A stretch of 63,471 bases of DNA from an uncultured Burkholderiales bacterium. Lineage in GTDB: Bacteria; Pseudomonadota; Gammaproteobacteria; Burkholderiales; Casimicrobiaceae. How positions within the stretch are numbered: the first letter of the stretch is position 1; every line of letters starts with the position of its first letter. The stretch lies in assembly GCA_937944385.1 (NCBI GenBank), contig CALDYQ010000045.1, forward strand, positions 1 through 63,471. Reading direction: 5' to 3'. Both the position numbers and the translations under genes were made by a program. The notes under the pieces are model-generated. The model was not told where the DNA came from and ran no database searches. It saw only the letters and a program-made list of their open reading frames with translations. Of this stretch, positions 39,080 through 47,907 are shown piece after piece.

Positions 39080-40119
39080 CAGAACAGAGCTTCCTGGCGG
39101 GGGTCGGTCGGAGGGTCGGCCGACGCCGCAGCGCGCGCTTGCGCCTCGGCGAGGAGCGCGTCGGGCGTGGGGTAGCGGAGCGCAAACCGGAGTTCGCGTT
39201 TCAGTCGGTCGTTGCCGATCCGGCGAGATTCGTTCATGAAGGAGAGCAGCATCGGGGAGACGTTCGCCCGGAGTTCGAGGCGCGTGACCCGCGGCGGTCG
39301 GGGCAGGTGGAAGGCATCGGCCACCCGATCGAAATACTCGCCCATCCGCCATTCGGCATCATCGACTGCGTTGTACACGCGGCCCGGGCGCGCGAAGAAC
39401 ACTGCCCGCCAGACGGCGCGGGCGAGGTCTTCGGCGTGGATGTGGTTCGTGTAGACGTCCTCTTCGGGCCGGAGCGCCGGCGTGCGCGCCTTGAGCCGAT
39501 CGAGCGGCAGGCGGTCGAGTGCGTAGATCCCCGGCGCACGCAGCACCGCGGCCCCGCGCGAACCGGCCATCGGTCTGCGGGCGAAGCCACGCCGGCCGGC
39601 AGCCCGCCAGCGCCGCTCCGCCGCCACGCGGCGCCTGGCGCGCGCGGTCTGTGGCTTGGGCCTGCGGGTCTCATCGATGCGTTCGCCTGCGCAGTCGCCA
39701 TACACGCCGGTCGTGCTCACGTAGACCTGGGTGAGTGTCCGCAGGCGACACCGCGCCTTCGGCCCGGGTCGGCCGGAGTAGCGGCCACGGCCGCGGTGGT
39801 TGGGCGGGCTCGCGAGCCAGGCGCGAAGCCGCGGATCGTCCTCGCCCGCGTTCGGCGGCGGCGCGAGATAGAGCACGGCGAAGGCACTCCTCGCAAGCCG
39901 CTGCAGGCGGTCGAGCGTCCGGCGACTGTCCAGGTCCCCCGGGATGGGTAACATTCCCGAGCGCCGCTGCGCCTCGGCCGCCTGCGTACTTCGCGCGAGC
40001 GAGAGCCAGCGGAGGTGCGTGCCACACCCAGTCGTGCGCGACCTGACGAGCCGCACGAGCCGCTGGGCGACGTCCCCCGCCCCCACGATCACTACCCGTT
40101 TCGAACGTTCCCGCTTCAT
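39079..40119 (-). CDS. NAD-dependent epimerase/dehydratase-like protein (YeeZ type)
   Basis: The 346-residue product has an N-terminal GxGxxG-like Rossmann loop VVIVGAGDVAQRLVRL, a later VYVSTTGVYGDCAGE region with an SDR Tyr, and DVYTNHIHAEDLARAVW. The middle section (about 155-195) is very Arg-rich and poorly conserved. It probably binds NAD(P) and acts on a sugar or an unknown small molecule; the annotation is by fold. Start ATG 40119 shares CATG with the start of the divergent reductase; an upstream GTG at 40131 is possible. It overlaps ubiA by one base. Confidence 0.82.
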   Translation of the reverse strand: MKRERSKRVVIVGAGDVAQRLVRLVRSRTTGCGTHLRWLSLARSTQAAEAQRRSGMLPIPGDLDSRRTLDRLQRLARSAFAVLYLAPPPNAGEDDPRLRAWLASPPNHRGRGRYSGRPGPKARCRLRTLTQVYVSTTGVYGDCAGERIDETRRPKPQTARARRRVAAERRWRAAGRRGFARRPMAGSRGAAVLRAPGIYALDRLPLDRLKARTPALRPEEDVYTNHIHAEDLARAVWRAVFFARPGRVYNAVDDAEWRMGEYFDRVADAFHLPRPPRVTRLELRANVSPMLLSFMNESRRIGNDRLKRELRFALRYPTPDALLAEAQARAAASADPPTDPRQEALF

Positions 40120-41155
40120 GCCAGCCGTCACCCTTCAGCCGGGCAACCACAGCTTCACCTGCAACGATGACGAAACAATTCTCTCAGCCGCGCTGCGCGC
40201 GGGGCTGCTGATTCCTTATGGCTGCCGCAACGGCGCCTGCGGTTCGTGCAAATCGACGCTCGACGCCGGGGAGGTCGATCATGGGGCACACCAGCCCGCC
40301 ACCCTCACCGAGGCCGAAAAGCGCGAGCGGAAGTTTCTTCCCTGCGCAGCCCGCGCCTGCACCGACATCACGATGACGGCGCGGGAGGTGCGTGGCGCGG
40401 GCGACATTCAGGTGCGCACGCTGCCTGCGCGCGTCGAGCAGATGGATCGCGTGATCGAAGATGTGATGATCCTGCGACTCAAATTGCCGACGAACCAACG
40501 GCTCGCCTACCGCGCGGGGCAGTACATCGAACTGCTCCTGCCCGGAGGCAAACGGCGCAGCTTCTCGATGGCGAACGCGCCGCACGACGATGCCCTGCTC
40601 GAACTGCACATCCGGCACACGCCCGGCGGGCTCTTCACCGATCGCGTGTTCGGCGCGGCCGAGCCGGCCATCAAACCACGCGACATCGTGCGCCTCGAGG
40701 GCCCGCACGGCAGCTTCTTCCTGCGCGAAGAGACGGACAAGCCCATCGTGCTCCTCGCCTCGGGCACCGGCTTCGCGCCAATCAAGGCGATCGTCGAGCA
40801 TGCCTTCCACGTGGGCCTCACGCGCCGGATGACGCTCTACTGGGGCGGGCGGCGCCCGCGCGATCTCTACCTCGACCACCTGGCGAAGGCGTGGGCGGAA
40901 AAGCACCCCGATCGTTTCCGCTATGTCCCCGTCGTGAGCGACGCCCTTGTCGAGGATGCCTGGACTGGACGCACGGGCTTCGTTCACCGTGCGGTGATGG
41001 AGGACTTTGCCGACCTCTCCGGGTACGAGGTGTACGCCTGCGGCGCACCGATCGTGGTCGATTCCGCCCGGCGTGATTTCGCCGCGCAGTGCGGGCTGCC
41101 CGAGGAGGCGTTCTTCGCTGACAGCTTCGAACTCGCGGCGGCGACGGGCGGCTGA
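40118..41155 (+). CDS. 2Fe-2S ferredoxin-NAD(P)H reductase (CDP-glucoseen reductase-like)
   Basis: The protein joins a plant-type ferredoxin domain (CRNGACGSC and LPCAARAC cysteines, residues about 30-85) to an FNR-like FAD/NAD domain (RRSFSMANAPHDD, then LLASGTGFAPIKAIVEHA). Such proteins are often annotated as CDP-6-deoxy-delta-3,4-glucoseen reductase (AscD-like) but may serve other electron-transfer partners. Predicted 345 residues. Its ATG starts one base after the first base of the divergent epimerase start codon, so both promoters must lie in the opposite gene. Confidence 0.88.
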   Translation: MPAVTLQPGNHSFTCNDDETILSAALRAGLLIPYGCRNGACGSCKSTLDAGEVDHGAHQPATLTEAEKRERKFLPCAARACTDITMTAREVRGAGDIQVRTLPARVEQMDRVIEDVMILRLKLPTNQRLAYRAGQYIELLLPGGKRRSFSMANAPHDDALLELHIRHTPGGLFTDRVFGAAEPAIKPRDIVRLEGPHGSFFLREETDKPIVLLASGTGFAPIKAIVEHAFHVGLTRRMTLYWGGRRPRDLYLDHLAKAWAEKHPDRFRYVPVVSDALVEDAWTGRTGFVHRAVMEDFADLSGYEVYACGAPIVVDSARRDFAAQCGLPEEAFFADSFELAAATGG

Positions 41156-41172
41156 GCGCGCATGAATTTCGC

Positions 41173-41805
41173 ATGGATGCCACCGTCTGGTTCGCCTTTT
41201 TCGTGACCGCCTGGGCGATCTCGATCTCGCCTGGGCCCGCCACGCTCTTTGCGCTTTCCTCTGGCCTGAGCCGCGGCGTGCGGCGCTCGCTCCCCGGGAT
41301 GGTCGGACTCGTGCTCGGCGTGTGGACCTCGCTCGCGGCGGTCGGCGTGGGGCTCGGCGGCCTCCTGGCAGGGTCGGCCACCGCGTTCACGATCCTCAAG
41401 TGGATCGGGGTCGGCTACCTCTTCTACCTCGGCGTGCAGCAGTGGCGGGCACCGGCGTGCCCGCTCGTCGCCGCGGCCGATGCCGCCACGCGCGACATCC
41501 CGCCGCGGGCGCTCCTCCTTCGGGCCTGGGCTGTCAATGCGACGAACCCAAAGGGCTACGTCTTCCTGCTCGCACTCCTGCCGCAGTTCATCGATGTCAC
41601 GCGGCCGCTGCTGCCGCAATATCTCGCCATCGCAGCGGCTTTCACCATCACCGAGTTCGTGGTCATGACGGGCTACACCGCGCTCGCTTCGCGCGCTGCG
41701 CGCTGGTTCCAGGGCGAACGCCGCATGCGACTCATGAACCGGAGCTTCGGCGCGCTCTTCATGGCCGCGGCCGCGGGACTCGCGACCTTCCGGCGGGCGG
41801 CTTGA
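41173..41805 (+). CDS. LysE/RhtB-family exporter
   Basis: A 210-residue membrane protein with the family signature ISISPGPATLFALSSGLSRG at the end of the first helix, a second GVRRSLPGMVGLVLGVW segment and about six helices. LysE/RhtB proteins export amino acids. It follows the reductase by 17 bases and converges with kynU; a role in exporting tryptophan-catabolism products is a guess only. Confidence 0.88.
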   Translation: MDATVWFAFFVTAWAISISPGPATLFALSSGLSRGVRRSLPGMVGLVLGVWTSLAAVGVGLGGLLAGSATAFTILKWIGVGYLFYLGVQQWRAPACPLVAAADAATRDIPPRALLLRAWAVNATNPKGYVFLLALLPQFIDVTRPLLPQYLAIAAAFTITEFVVMTGYTALASRAARWFQGERRMRLMNRSFGALFMAAAAGLATFRRAA

Positions 41806-41812
41806 TCGCGGC

Positions 41813-43051
41813 CTACGTCACCGCCTTCTTCTGCGCGTACTTGGCTTCCTGCCAGACCCCCTCGGTCATGATCGCATCGAGCGTCTCGACCGCACGGGCC
41901 ACATCGGCGTGGCTCACGTAGAGCGGTGCGAAGCCGAAGCGCAGGATGTCCGGCGCGCGGAAGTCGCCGATCACGCCGCGTTCGATCAAGGCCTGCATGA
42001 TGGCGTAGCCGTCGGGGTGGGTGAGCGCGACCTGTGAGCCGCGCTGTGCATCCTCGCGCGGGGTGGCAAGGCCGAACCCATGCCGTGCCAGACAAGCGTC
42101 ATAACCGGCGATGAAAAGCCGCGTGAGCGAGAGGCTCTTCTCGCGCAGCTCGGTCATCGACACGCCCTCGAAGGCCTCGAGCGCCGCCTCGAGCGCAAGC
42201 ATCGAGAGCATGGGCGCGGTGCCGACGAGCAGCCGCTCGATGCCTGGGTGCGCCCGCCACTCGGGCGAGAAGTCGAATGGGGCCGCGTGACCGTGCCAGC
42301 CGACGAGCGGCGTCGTGAACGCGGGCAGGTGATCGCGCCGCACATAGGCAAAGGCCGGGGCACCCGGGCCGCCATTGAGGTACTTGTAGCCGCAGCCGAC
42401 AGCATAGTCGGCGCGTGCCTCATCGAGCGAAACCGGCACCGCCCCAGCGCTATGGGCGAGGTCCCAGATGATGCGCCCGCCTAGTGCGTGCACGAGCGCC
42501 GTGATGCGCGGCAGGTCGTAGAGCCGCCCGGTCTTGTAGTGCACATGGGTGAGCGTGACCGTGCAGAGGTCGTCGCCCGCTTCGGCGATGGCGGCTTCGA
42601 TCGTGTCCTGATCGACCGTGCGCACGGTCTTGCCGTAGCGCTTCGCGGCTTCGTGCGCGAGGTAGGTGTCGGTCGGAAAGTTGTCCCGCTCGCAGAGGAC
42701 GATGCGGCGCGCGGGGTTCGCCTCCATGGCCGCGGTCAGTACCTTGAAGAGGTTGACCGTCGTCGAGTCCGCCGCGATCACCTGATCGGCCGCAGCGCCG
42801 ATCAAAGGTGCGATTTTCGCGGCGACCCGTTGTGGGGCGAGATACCAGCCGGCATCGTTCCAGGAGCGGATGAGGCCTTCGCGCCATTCGCGTTCGACCG
42901 CCTGCCGCATCCGCTCGGGCACGTGGTGCGACAGGGCACCGAGCGAGTTGCCGTCGAGATACACGACGCCCGGCGGTAATGAAAACCGCTCGCGGCAAGG
43001 CGCGAGTGGGTCTTTTTGGTCGTACTCTGCGGCGGCGTCGGCCCAGTTCAT
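41813..43051 (-). CDS. kynU: Kynureninase
   Basis: PLP enzyme that splits kynurenine into anthranilate and alanine. The 412-residue product has VYLDGNSLGALSH near the N-terminus, LVHALGGRIIWDLAHSAGAV with the PLP-binding Asp, and GCGYKYLNGGPGAP with the Schiff-base Lys. Length is normal. No kynA or kynB is in the window. Note that anthranilate is also the first product of trpE-trpG, 20 kb away. Confidence 0.94.
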   Translation of the reverse strand: MNWADAAAEYDQKDPLAPCRERFSLPPGVVYLDGNSLGALSHHVPERMRQAVEREWREGLIRSWNDAGWYLAPQRVAAKIAPLIGAAADQVIAADSTTVNLFKVLTAAMEANPARRIVLCERDNFPTDTYLAHEAAKRYGKTVRTVDQDTIEAAIAEAGDDLCTVTLTHVHYKTGRLYDLPRITALVHALGGRIIWDLAHSAGAVPVSLDEARADYAVGCGYKYLNGGPGAPAFAYVRRDHLPAFTTPLVGWHGHAAPFDFSPEWRAHPGIERLLVGTAPMLSMLALEAALEAFEGVSMTELREKSLSLTRLFIAGYDACLARHGFGLATPREDAQRGSQVALTHPDGYAIMQALIERGVIGDFRAPDILRFGFAPLYVSHADVARAVETLDAIMTEGVWQEAKYAQKKAVT

Positions 43052-43426
43052 GGCAGCAACCTGTTTGAGCCGAGGAATGATTGCCGCAAGTCTAGGGGGG
43101 CTTTGCCAATATCCGCCTGCGCAATACCGCCTTGGGCCTACTGCCGCGGCGGGACCACAGCGACGGTTGGTCGCTTTTCTTCGCCCCGCTGACGCATCGG
43201 GCCTCTGTCGGCGCGCGGCGCGTCATGGTTGCCCCGCACACCCTCGCGCGCCAACGACTTCGACCACGGCCGGCTGCAGCGCGCTCCCGCATTGCGGTTG
43301 ATCGCCAGGTAGTCAGCCGTTCCGAGGGGCCTGCGAAGGCTAGAGCACGAAAGCCAAGCGCGGAAACAAAAACGAGAAATTCGCCATCGACGACTCGGCA
43401 GGCGGCTTCTGATTGAAGCGGGCGGC
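43052..43426. other. Gene-free spacer kynU-tRNA-Lys
   Basis: This 375-base stretch holds no gene I can support. A plus-strand open frame (43132-43416) has a Ser/Arg/Lys-rich tail but lacks a ribosome-binding site or recognisable homology. The right part is richer in A and could contain the trailing end of the tRNA transcript. No clear terminator is visible. Confidence 0.5.
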
Positions 43427-43502
43427 TGGTAGGACGTGCAGGATTCGAACCTGCGACCAACGGATTAAAAGTCCGCTGCTCTACCGACTGAGCTAACGTC
43501 CC
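43427..43502 (-). tRNA. tRNA-Lys (TTT)
   Basis: A full cloverleaf with encoded CCA: acceptor GGGACGT/ACGTCCT (terminal G-U pair), D-stem GCTC/GAGC, anticodon stem GCGGA/TCCGT around loop CTTTTAA (anticodon TTT), T-stem GCAGG/CCTGC with TTCGAAT loop. 76 bases. The product reads AAA/AAG codons. Confidence 0.98.
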
Positions 43503-43552
43503 ACGAAAGCCCTCGATTGTAGCGAATGCGCGGACTGCGTACACGGCAGGAC

Positions 43553-43579
43553 AAAAAAAGACCCGGCCGAAGCCGGGTC
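43553..43579 (-). terminator. Strong minus-strand terminator without an upstream gene
   Basis: On the minus strand GACCCGGC, a TTCG tetraloop and GCCGGGTC form a perfect 8-base stem followed by seven T. It lies 50 bases upstream of tRNA-Lys and 180 bases from the ompR start, with no minus-strand gene ahead of it. Confidence 0.92.
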
Positions 43580-43690
43580 GCCAATGAGCAAAGGGTTGCC
43601 GCCGGAGGAAACACAAGGCCGGGCGTCAACGGCGAAGAAGACAGCACTCGCCGGTGTAAGGTTCCTGATGGTTGTCCCTAGGAAAACGTG
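43553..43690 (-). ncRNA. Candidate small RNA ending at the orphan terminator
   Basis: The strong terminator at 43553-43579 needs a transcript. The minus strand between it and the divergent ompR gene holds no credible gene but contains a C/U-rich stretch (TTTCCTCC near 43598-43605, opposite GGAGGAAA), as seen in some RNAs that pair with ribosome-binding sites. No good promoter is obvious; the 5' end near 43690 is a guess. A processed leader from the ompR side is an alternative. Confidence 0.35.
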
Positions 43691-43757
43691 AGCGCGCTTT
43701 TGCAACGGATTGTTTCCGCGCGGTTGCCTGGCGCGCAGCGCTGGTATCGTCGGGGCC

Positions 43758-44528
43758 ATGTCCACCGCCGGCCGTCCGTCGCCCCACCTGCTCGTCATCG
43801 ATGACGACGCACGCCTCGCGGGGCTCTTGGCCCAGTACCTCGGCGATGCGGGCTTTCGGGTGACCACGCTGCCGGACACACGGGCGCTGGCGCGCGTGCT
43901 CGAGCACGACCCGCCACACCTGATCGTGCTCGACTGGATGATGCCGCACGAGGACGGGCTTGCGGCCTGCCGCCGCCTCCGCGAGAGCGGGGACATGACG
44001 CCGATCATCATGCTCACGGCCAAGAGCGAGGAGGAGGCCCGCATCGAGGGGCTCGACGGCGGAGCCGATGACTATCTGGGCAAGCCCTTCAATCCGCGCG
44101 AGCTGCTCGCCCGCATTCAGGCACTGCTTCGGCGTGCCGCGCTCGCTGCCCCAGGTGCGCCGCTGCCTGCGGATGCACCGATTGCCTTCGGCGAATGCGT
44201 GCTGGACCTCGCCACACGCACGCTCACACGCGGGGGCGAAACGGTGGATCTGACCACGGCCGAGTTCGCGATGCTGCGCGTGCTCGCAACCCATCCGAAC
44301 GAGCCCCTGTCGCGCGACCGGCTGTCCATGCTCGCCCGCGGCAAGCCCTACGATGTGTTCGACCGCTCGGTCGATGTGCAGATCGCGCGTCTGCGAAAGC
44401 TGATCGAGGCCGACCCTGCGCGGCCCCGTCATATCCAGACGGTGTGGGGTCGCGGCTATGTGTTCGTCCCGTCGCCCACGCCTTCATCGCTGCCGGATCC
44501 GGCCGTCCGGGGCACCGACACGGCATGA
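43758..44528 (+). CDS. ompR: OmpR-family response regulator
   Basis: DNA-binding response regulator. The N-terminal receiver has the acidic pocket IDDDA, phosphoacceptor Asp59 in IVLDWMMP and Lys109 in LGKPFNP; the C-terminal winged helix has the RLSMLARGKPYDVFDRSVDVQIARLRKLIE recognition region in pieces. This sequence (AxGKPYDVFDRSVD) fits OmpR closely. I start at the ATG at 43758 (256 residues). Its stop overlaps the envZ start as ATGA, so both are co-translated. Confidence 0.92.
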   Translation: MSTAGRPSPHLLVIDDDARLAGLLAQYLGDAGFRVTTLPDTRALARVLEHDPPHLIVLDWMMPHEDGLAACRRLRESGDMTPIIMLTAKSEEEARIEGLDGGADDYLGKPFNPRELLARIQALLRRAALAAPGAPLPADAPIAFGECVLDLATRTLTRGGETVDLTTAEFAMLRVLATHPNEPLSRDRLSMLARGKPYDVFDRSVDVQIARLRKLIEADPARPRHIQTVWGRGYVFVPSPTPSSLPDPAVRGTDTA

Positions 44529-45952
44529 CACGCTGGTTGCCGCAAACGCTGTTCGGTCGGCTCGCGCTCCTGCTGCTTGCGGCGCTTGCAACCACCGCCG
44601 TGATCACGGTGCTGCTGTTTCGCGAAGACCGTGCGGCGCTCGTGGCACGCAGCTTCACCGACACACGGCTCGAGCAGATCGAGGCCCTGCGTGAGGCGCT
44701 GCGCGCACTGCCGGACGAGGGCGCGACCATCTCGCCCAACCACCCGCACGCCGACCCTGGGAGTGCGGGTGGTCCGGGGCGGGGTGGTCCGCTGCCTCGA
44801 TTCGGCACGGGTTGGCTCGACCTGCAGCGTCGCGCGCGCGAGGCGGGTTTTCTGCTGATCCCGGCCGAGCGGCGACCCGAGATCGGTGCGCTGCCACGCG
44901 GTCCGGTCTTCCAGAAACTCCGCGCCCGGCTGGCCGAGCGGCTCGGCGCCGAGGTGGAGGTGAGGCTCGGCATGCGGCTCGACCAGCCGATCGCGTGGCT
45001 GCGCCTGCCGGTGGGACGCGAGGGCGCGCGCTCAGCGTGGCTCGGGGTGCCGATCCGGGCGGCCGAGCGCGGCGAACTGCCGCGAACGCTCATTGCGGCG
45101 CTCGGGCTCATGCTCGCGCTGGTGCTGACCTTCACCTGGTGGTTCACGCGCAGGCTCACGCAGCCGCTCGCCGATCTTTCGAAGGCGATGGAGGCGGTGG
45201 CCGGCGGCCGCCATCCGGCTGCGCTACCCGAGACCGGCCCGCGCGAGATCGCCGAGGTAGCGAGGAACGTGAACCGCATGGCCGCTGCACTCGACCAGCT
45301 CGAGACCAACCGCAGCGTGATGCTCGCCGGCATCTCCCATGACCTGCGCACACCGCTCACGCGGCTTCGGCTCGCAGTCGAGCTCTCCGTGACATCGGAC
45401 GAGGAACGCCGCGCGATGGTCGCCGATATCGACGACATCGAACGGGTGCTCGGGCAATTCCTCGACTTTGCCCGCGGCACACCACCTGCTGCGGCGCGCG
45501 AGGTCGTGGATCTCGCGCGCTTGATTGCGGATTGGGTCGAGCGCGAACGCACCCGCGGTCGCGAGATCGCCTTCAGCCCGCCACCGGAGGTCGTGCACGC
45601 GGGCATTCACCGCGCGGCCTTCGAGCGCCTGCTCGCAAATCTCGTGGACAACGCCTTCACGCACGGTGCGCCGCCCGTGGCGATAGAACTCTCGCGGCGT
45701 GACGGCGAGGTCGTGCTCGACGTGCTCGACCGGGGACCGGGCATCGACCCCAGACGGGCGGAGGCGCTCAAGGCCCCGTTCGTGCGTGGGGATGCCGCCC
45801 GCTCGGGCCCGCCGGGCGCAGGTCTCGGGCTCGCAATCGTCGAGCGACTGGCCGCGTGGCACGACGCCCCATTCGAACTGCTGCCCCGCTCGGGCGGCGG
45901 GACGGTGGCGCGGTTGCGCCTGCCGGTGGGGTCGGCCTCGGCGGATCAGTGA
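44525..45952 (+). CDS. envZ: EnvZ-like sensor histidine kinase
   Basis: Inner-membrane sensor with two transmembrane helices (about residues 10-32 and 190-212) flanking a periplasmic domain, then HAMP, the H-box GISHDLRTPLTRLR (His near 272), N-box NLVDNAFTHG, and G-box GPGAGLGLAIVERL. The N-box shows NLVDNA as expected. The periplasmic domain has a Gly/Pro/His-rich insert around residues 70-95. Partner of the upstream OmpR. Predicted 475 residues. The 3' end overlaps the converging DUF2214 gene by seven bases. Confidence 0.93.
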   Translation: MTRWLPQTLFGRLALLLLAALATTAVITVLLFREDRAALVARSFTDTRLEQIEALREALRALPDEGATISPNHPHADPGSAGGPGRGGPLPRFGTGWLDLQRRAREAGFLLIPAERRPEIGALPRGPVFQKLRARLAERLGAEVEVRLGMRLDQPIAWLRLPVGREGARSAWLGVPIRAAERGELPRTLIAALGLMLALVLTFTWWFTRRLTQPLADLSKAMEAVAGGRHPAALPETGPREIAEVARNVNRMAAALDQLETNRSVMLAGISHDLRTPLTRLRLAVELSVTSDEERRAMVADIDDIERVLGQFLDFARGTPPAAAREVVDLARLIADWVERERTRGREIAFSPPPEVVHAGIHRAAFERLLANLVDNAFTHGAPPVAIELSRRDGEVVLDVLDRGPGIDPRRAEALKAPFVRGDAARSGPPGAGLGLAIVERLAAWHDAPFELLPRSGGGTVARLRLPVGSASADQ

Positions 45953-46392
45953 CCGACGCCGCGCGCCACGAGCGCCGCCGCCACCATTGCCACCGAAAGG
46001 AGGTGCAGCTCGATGACCACGATGCCACGCATCGCAAGCCAGTCCGCGGGCTTCGGCAAGTCGCCGCCTTGCTTCATTCCACGGGCCCAGCCGATGAAGG
46101 CCAACGTGGGACGGATCGAGATGAGTCCGGCCGCGAGAAACGCCGCCATCTTGAGCCAGAACACCCAGCTGCCGGTGTAGAAGGTCGCGCCCTTGACACC
46201 GTAGACGACGCGCAGCACGCCCACGACGAGGAGCACGCCGGCGACGATGCCGTAGGCGAGATCGATCCGCGCGAGTCGGGCAATGACCTCCGCGCTCGCG
46301 CTGCCGCGCAGGAGCGCCCACTCCGCCATGAGCAGACCGACGAGCCCGAAGGCGAGCAGGTGGTGCAGTGAAGCGAGCAGACCGTCGATCAT
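45946..46392 (-). CDS. DUF2214 family membrane protein
   Basis: A 148-residue protein with four hydrophobic helices and the conserved EWALLRGSASAEVIARLARIDLAYG in pieces, which fits the DUF2214 predicted-membrane family. A His-containing HHLLAFGLV segment near the start and a later GIVVIELHLL could coordinate heme or metal, by inference only. The ATG at 46392 is preferred over the Arg/Ser-rich extension to 46797, which lies inside the mutarotase gene. Confidence 0.8.
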   Translation of the reverse strand: MIDGLLASLHHLLAFGLVGLLMAEWALLRGSASAEVIARLARIDLAYGIVAGVLLVVGVLRVVYGVKGATFYTGSWVFWLKMAAFLAAGLISIRPTLAFIGWARGMKQGGDLPKPADWLAMRGIVVIELHLLSVAMVAAALVARGVGH

Positions 46393-46405
46393 CGTCGTCG
46401 AGCGG

Positions 46406-47296
46406 TCAGGTAGGCCGAGCCAAAAGTGTCTGCTGCAGCACATGCGCCTCGCCTGGCAGAAGCTCGACGATGTCTTCGCCGCAGTTGGCAACTTCGATAC
46501 AGACGTAGTGCCGCCACGCATCGTCCGGAATGTCGGCGAAGCCCCGCACCGCCTCGGCCCCTGGGTTCCAGACCACCACCGAGCGCGAGCCGGTGGAGGC
46601 GATGTCGACCACGCGACCGAGCGTCGGATCCATGAGCTGATACCGCCCTTCGGCATCGTGATAGATGCGGTCGGCGCGGCCAGGATCGCGCGGATCGGCG
46701 AGCGTCCAGAGGCCGGATTGCAGATGCCGCGCGAAGTTGTCGAACTTGTCGCTGTAGGCGAGCCCGGCGAGGCCGTCGATGGCACAACGGGTGGCATCCC
46801 CCACGCGCAGATAGGTATGGAAGGCTTGAGTCATGCGCACGGTTTCGCTGCCCACGTTCACTGTGGTGAGCGCCATGCCAAGCGCCGTGCCGATCGAAAG
46901 GGTCAGCACGAGATCCAGCCCCACGCCGGCCAGCGCGGGGGCGGCAAGCGCCACCACGACACGCCCATCCCGCTCGATCTGCGCGGTGAGGAACTTCCAG
47001 TGTTCGGTACGCACGAGCCCGTGCTGGGGCGCATCGGCCGGCTGTCCCTGCCTGGCGAAGTACGGCCAGCAGATCGGAATGCCCCCGCGCAGGGGTCGGG
47101 GCGGCGTGGCCGTGATCGGCGACATCCAGAGCAGATCGGTCTGTCCCGTGGGCACGAAAGACAGCACCTGCCCGCCGAAGAGGCTGATCGCCGCGGTCGA
47201 ATGCGGCGTGCGCACGAGGATCGCGGGCAGGTCATCGAACAGCCCGTAGCGCACGGCCTCGCGCGGGTCACCGCCTGGGCCCGTACCCGGCGTCAT
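46406..47296 (-). CDS. D-hexose-6-phosphate mutarotase (YeaD-like)
   Basis: Galactose-mutarotase-fold protein: ISLFGGQVLSFVPTGQTDLLW with GGQVLS-like motif, PLRGGIPICWPYFARQG with catalytic Arg/His region, and QHGLVRTEHW. It interconverts alpha and beta anomers of hexose 6-phosphates. The ATG at 47296 gives 296 residues; the open frame beyond lies in slmA. It follows slmA by 13 bases and precedes DUF2214 by 13 bases, in a likely argB-slmA-yeaD-like unit. Confidence 0.9.
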   Translation of the reverse strand: MTPGTGPGGDPREAVRYGLFDDLPAILVRTPHSTAAISLFGGQVLSFVPTGQTDLLWMSPITATPPRPLRGGIPICWPYFARQGQPADAPQHGLVRTEHWKFLTAQIERDGRVVVALAAPALAGVGLDLVLTLSIGTALGMALTTVNVGSETVRMTQAFHTYLRVGDATRCAIDGLAGLAYSDKFDNFARHLQSGLWTLADPRDPGRADRIYHDAEGRYQLMDPTLGRVVDIASTGSRSVVVWNPGAEAVRGFADIPDDAWRHYVCIEVANCGEDIVELLPGEAHVLQQTLLARPT

Positions 47297-47309
47297 GGCG
47301 CGGCCTCGA

Positions 47310-47861
47310 TCAAGCGAGCACCTTGGCCAGGGCGTCCCAGTTCTCGGTGGGGCGACGCTTGAGCGCGCTCTTGCTGAAGATTTGCCAGCGGCCGACGACG
47401 AAGGCGAGCACGACGCTCGCCACCGTTGCGTAGGCCGGATGCCCGGCGAGCTGCATCGATTGACGGAAGGTCGCCTCGAGCCGGTCCTGCAGCCGGTTGA
47501 TGCGGGCCTGAAGCCGTGCGTCCTCGTGTGTGAGGGCATCGCCCGCCAGCACGCGCACCATGCCGGGGTTCTTCTCGGCGAACGCGAGCAGCATGGCGAC
47601 GATCTCGAGCACCTGCGTGCGACCGTCGGGGGCGGCGGCGATGATCTGGTTGGCGAGCGAGAACACGGTCTCTTCGATGAAGTCGATCAACGCCTCGTAC
47701 ATCTGCGCCTTGCTCGCGAAGTGGCGATAGAGCGCGGCTTCCGAGACGCCAACCTTGGCGGCGAGGGTGGCGGTGGTGATCTTCTCGCCTTCGGGTGACT
47801 CGAGCAGCCCGGCCAGGGCCTGAAGGATCTGCGCGCGACGTTCCCCGGGTTTCAATGCCAC
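47310..47861 (-). CDS. slmA: Nucleoid occlusion protein SlmA
   Basis: TetR-family DNA-binding protein that blocks FtsZ assembly over the nucleoid. The N-terminal HTH is ITTATLAAKVGVSEAALYRHFASKAQMYEALI; the rest has the FtsZ-contact helices of SlmA. 183 residues, slightly shorter than in enterics. The ATG is 46 bases after the argB stop, the classic betaproteobacterial argB-slmA pair. Confidence 0.9.
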   Translation of the reverse strand: MALKPGERRAQILQALAGLLESPEGEKITTATLAAKVGVSEAALYRHFASKAQMYEALIDFIEETVFSLANQIIAAAPDGRTQVLEIVAMLLAFAEKNPGMVRVLAGDALTHEDARLQARINRLQDRLEATFRQSMQLAGHPAYATVASVVLAFVVGRWQIFSKSALKRRPTENWDALAKVLA

Positions 47862-47907
47862 GTTGAGCCCTTATCGATATTGTTCTCGTCGCGGTGCCGA
47901 TCCGCGG

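Noticed and set aside
43132..43416. Plus-strand small basic protein of 94 residues
   Set aside because: Basic Ser/Lys/Arg tail but no ribosome-binding site, no known motif, and no support from neighbouring genes.
43092..43616. Minus-strand open frame spanning the tRNA-Lys gene (contains AQSVEQ...NPLVAGSNPA-like text)
   Set aside because: Part of it is just the translated tRNA sequence, a well-known false protein; the rest lacks a start signal.
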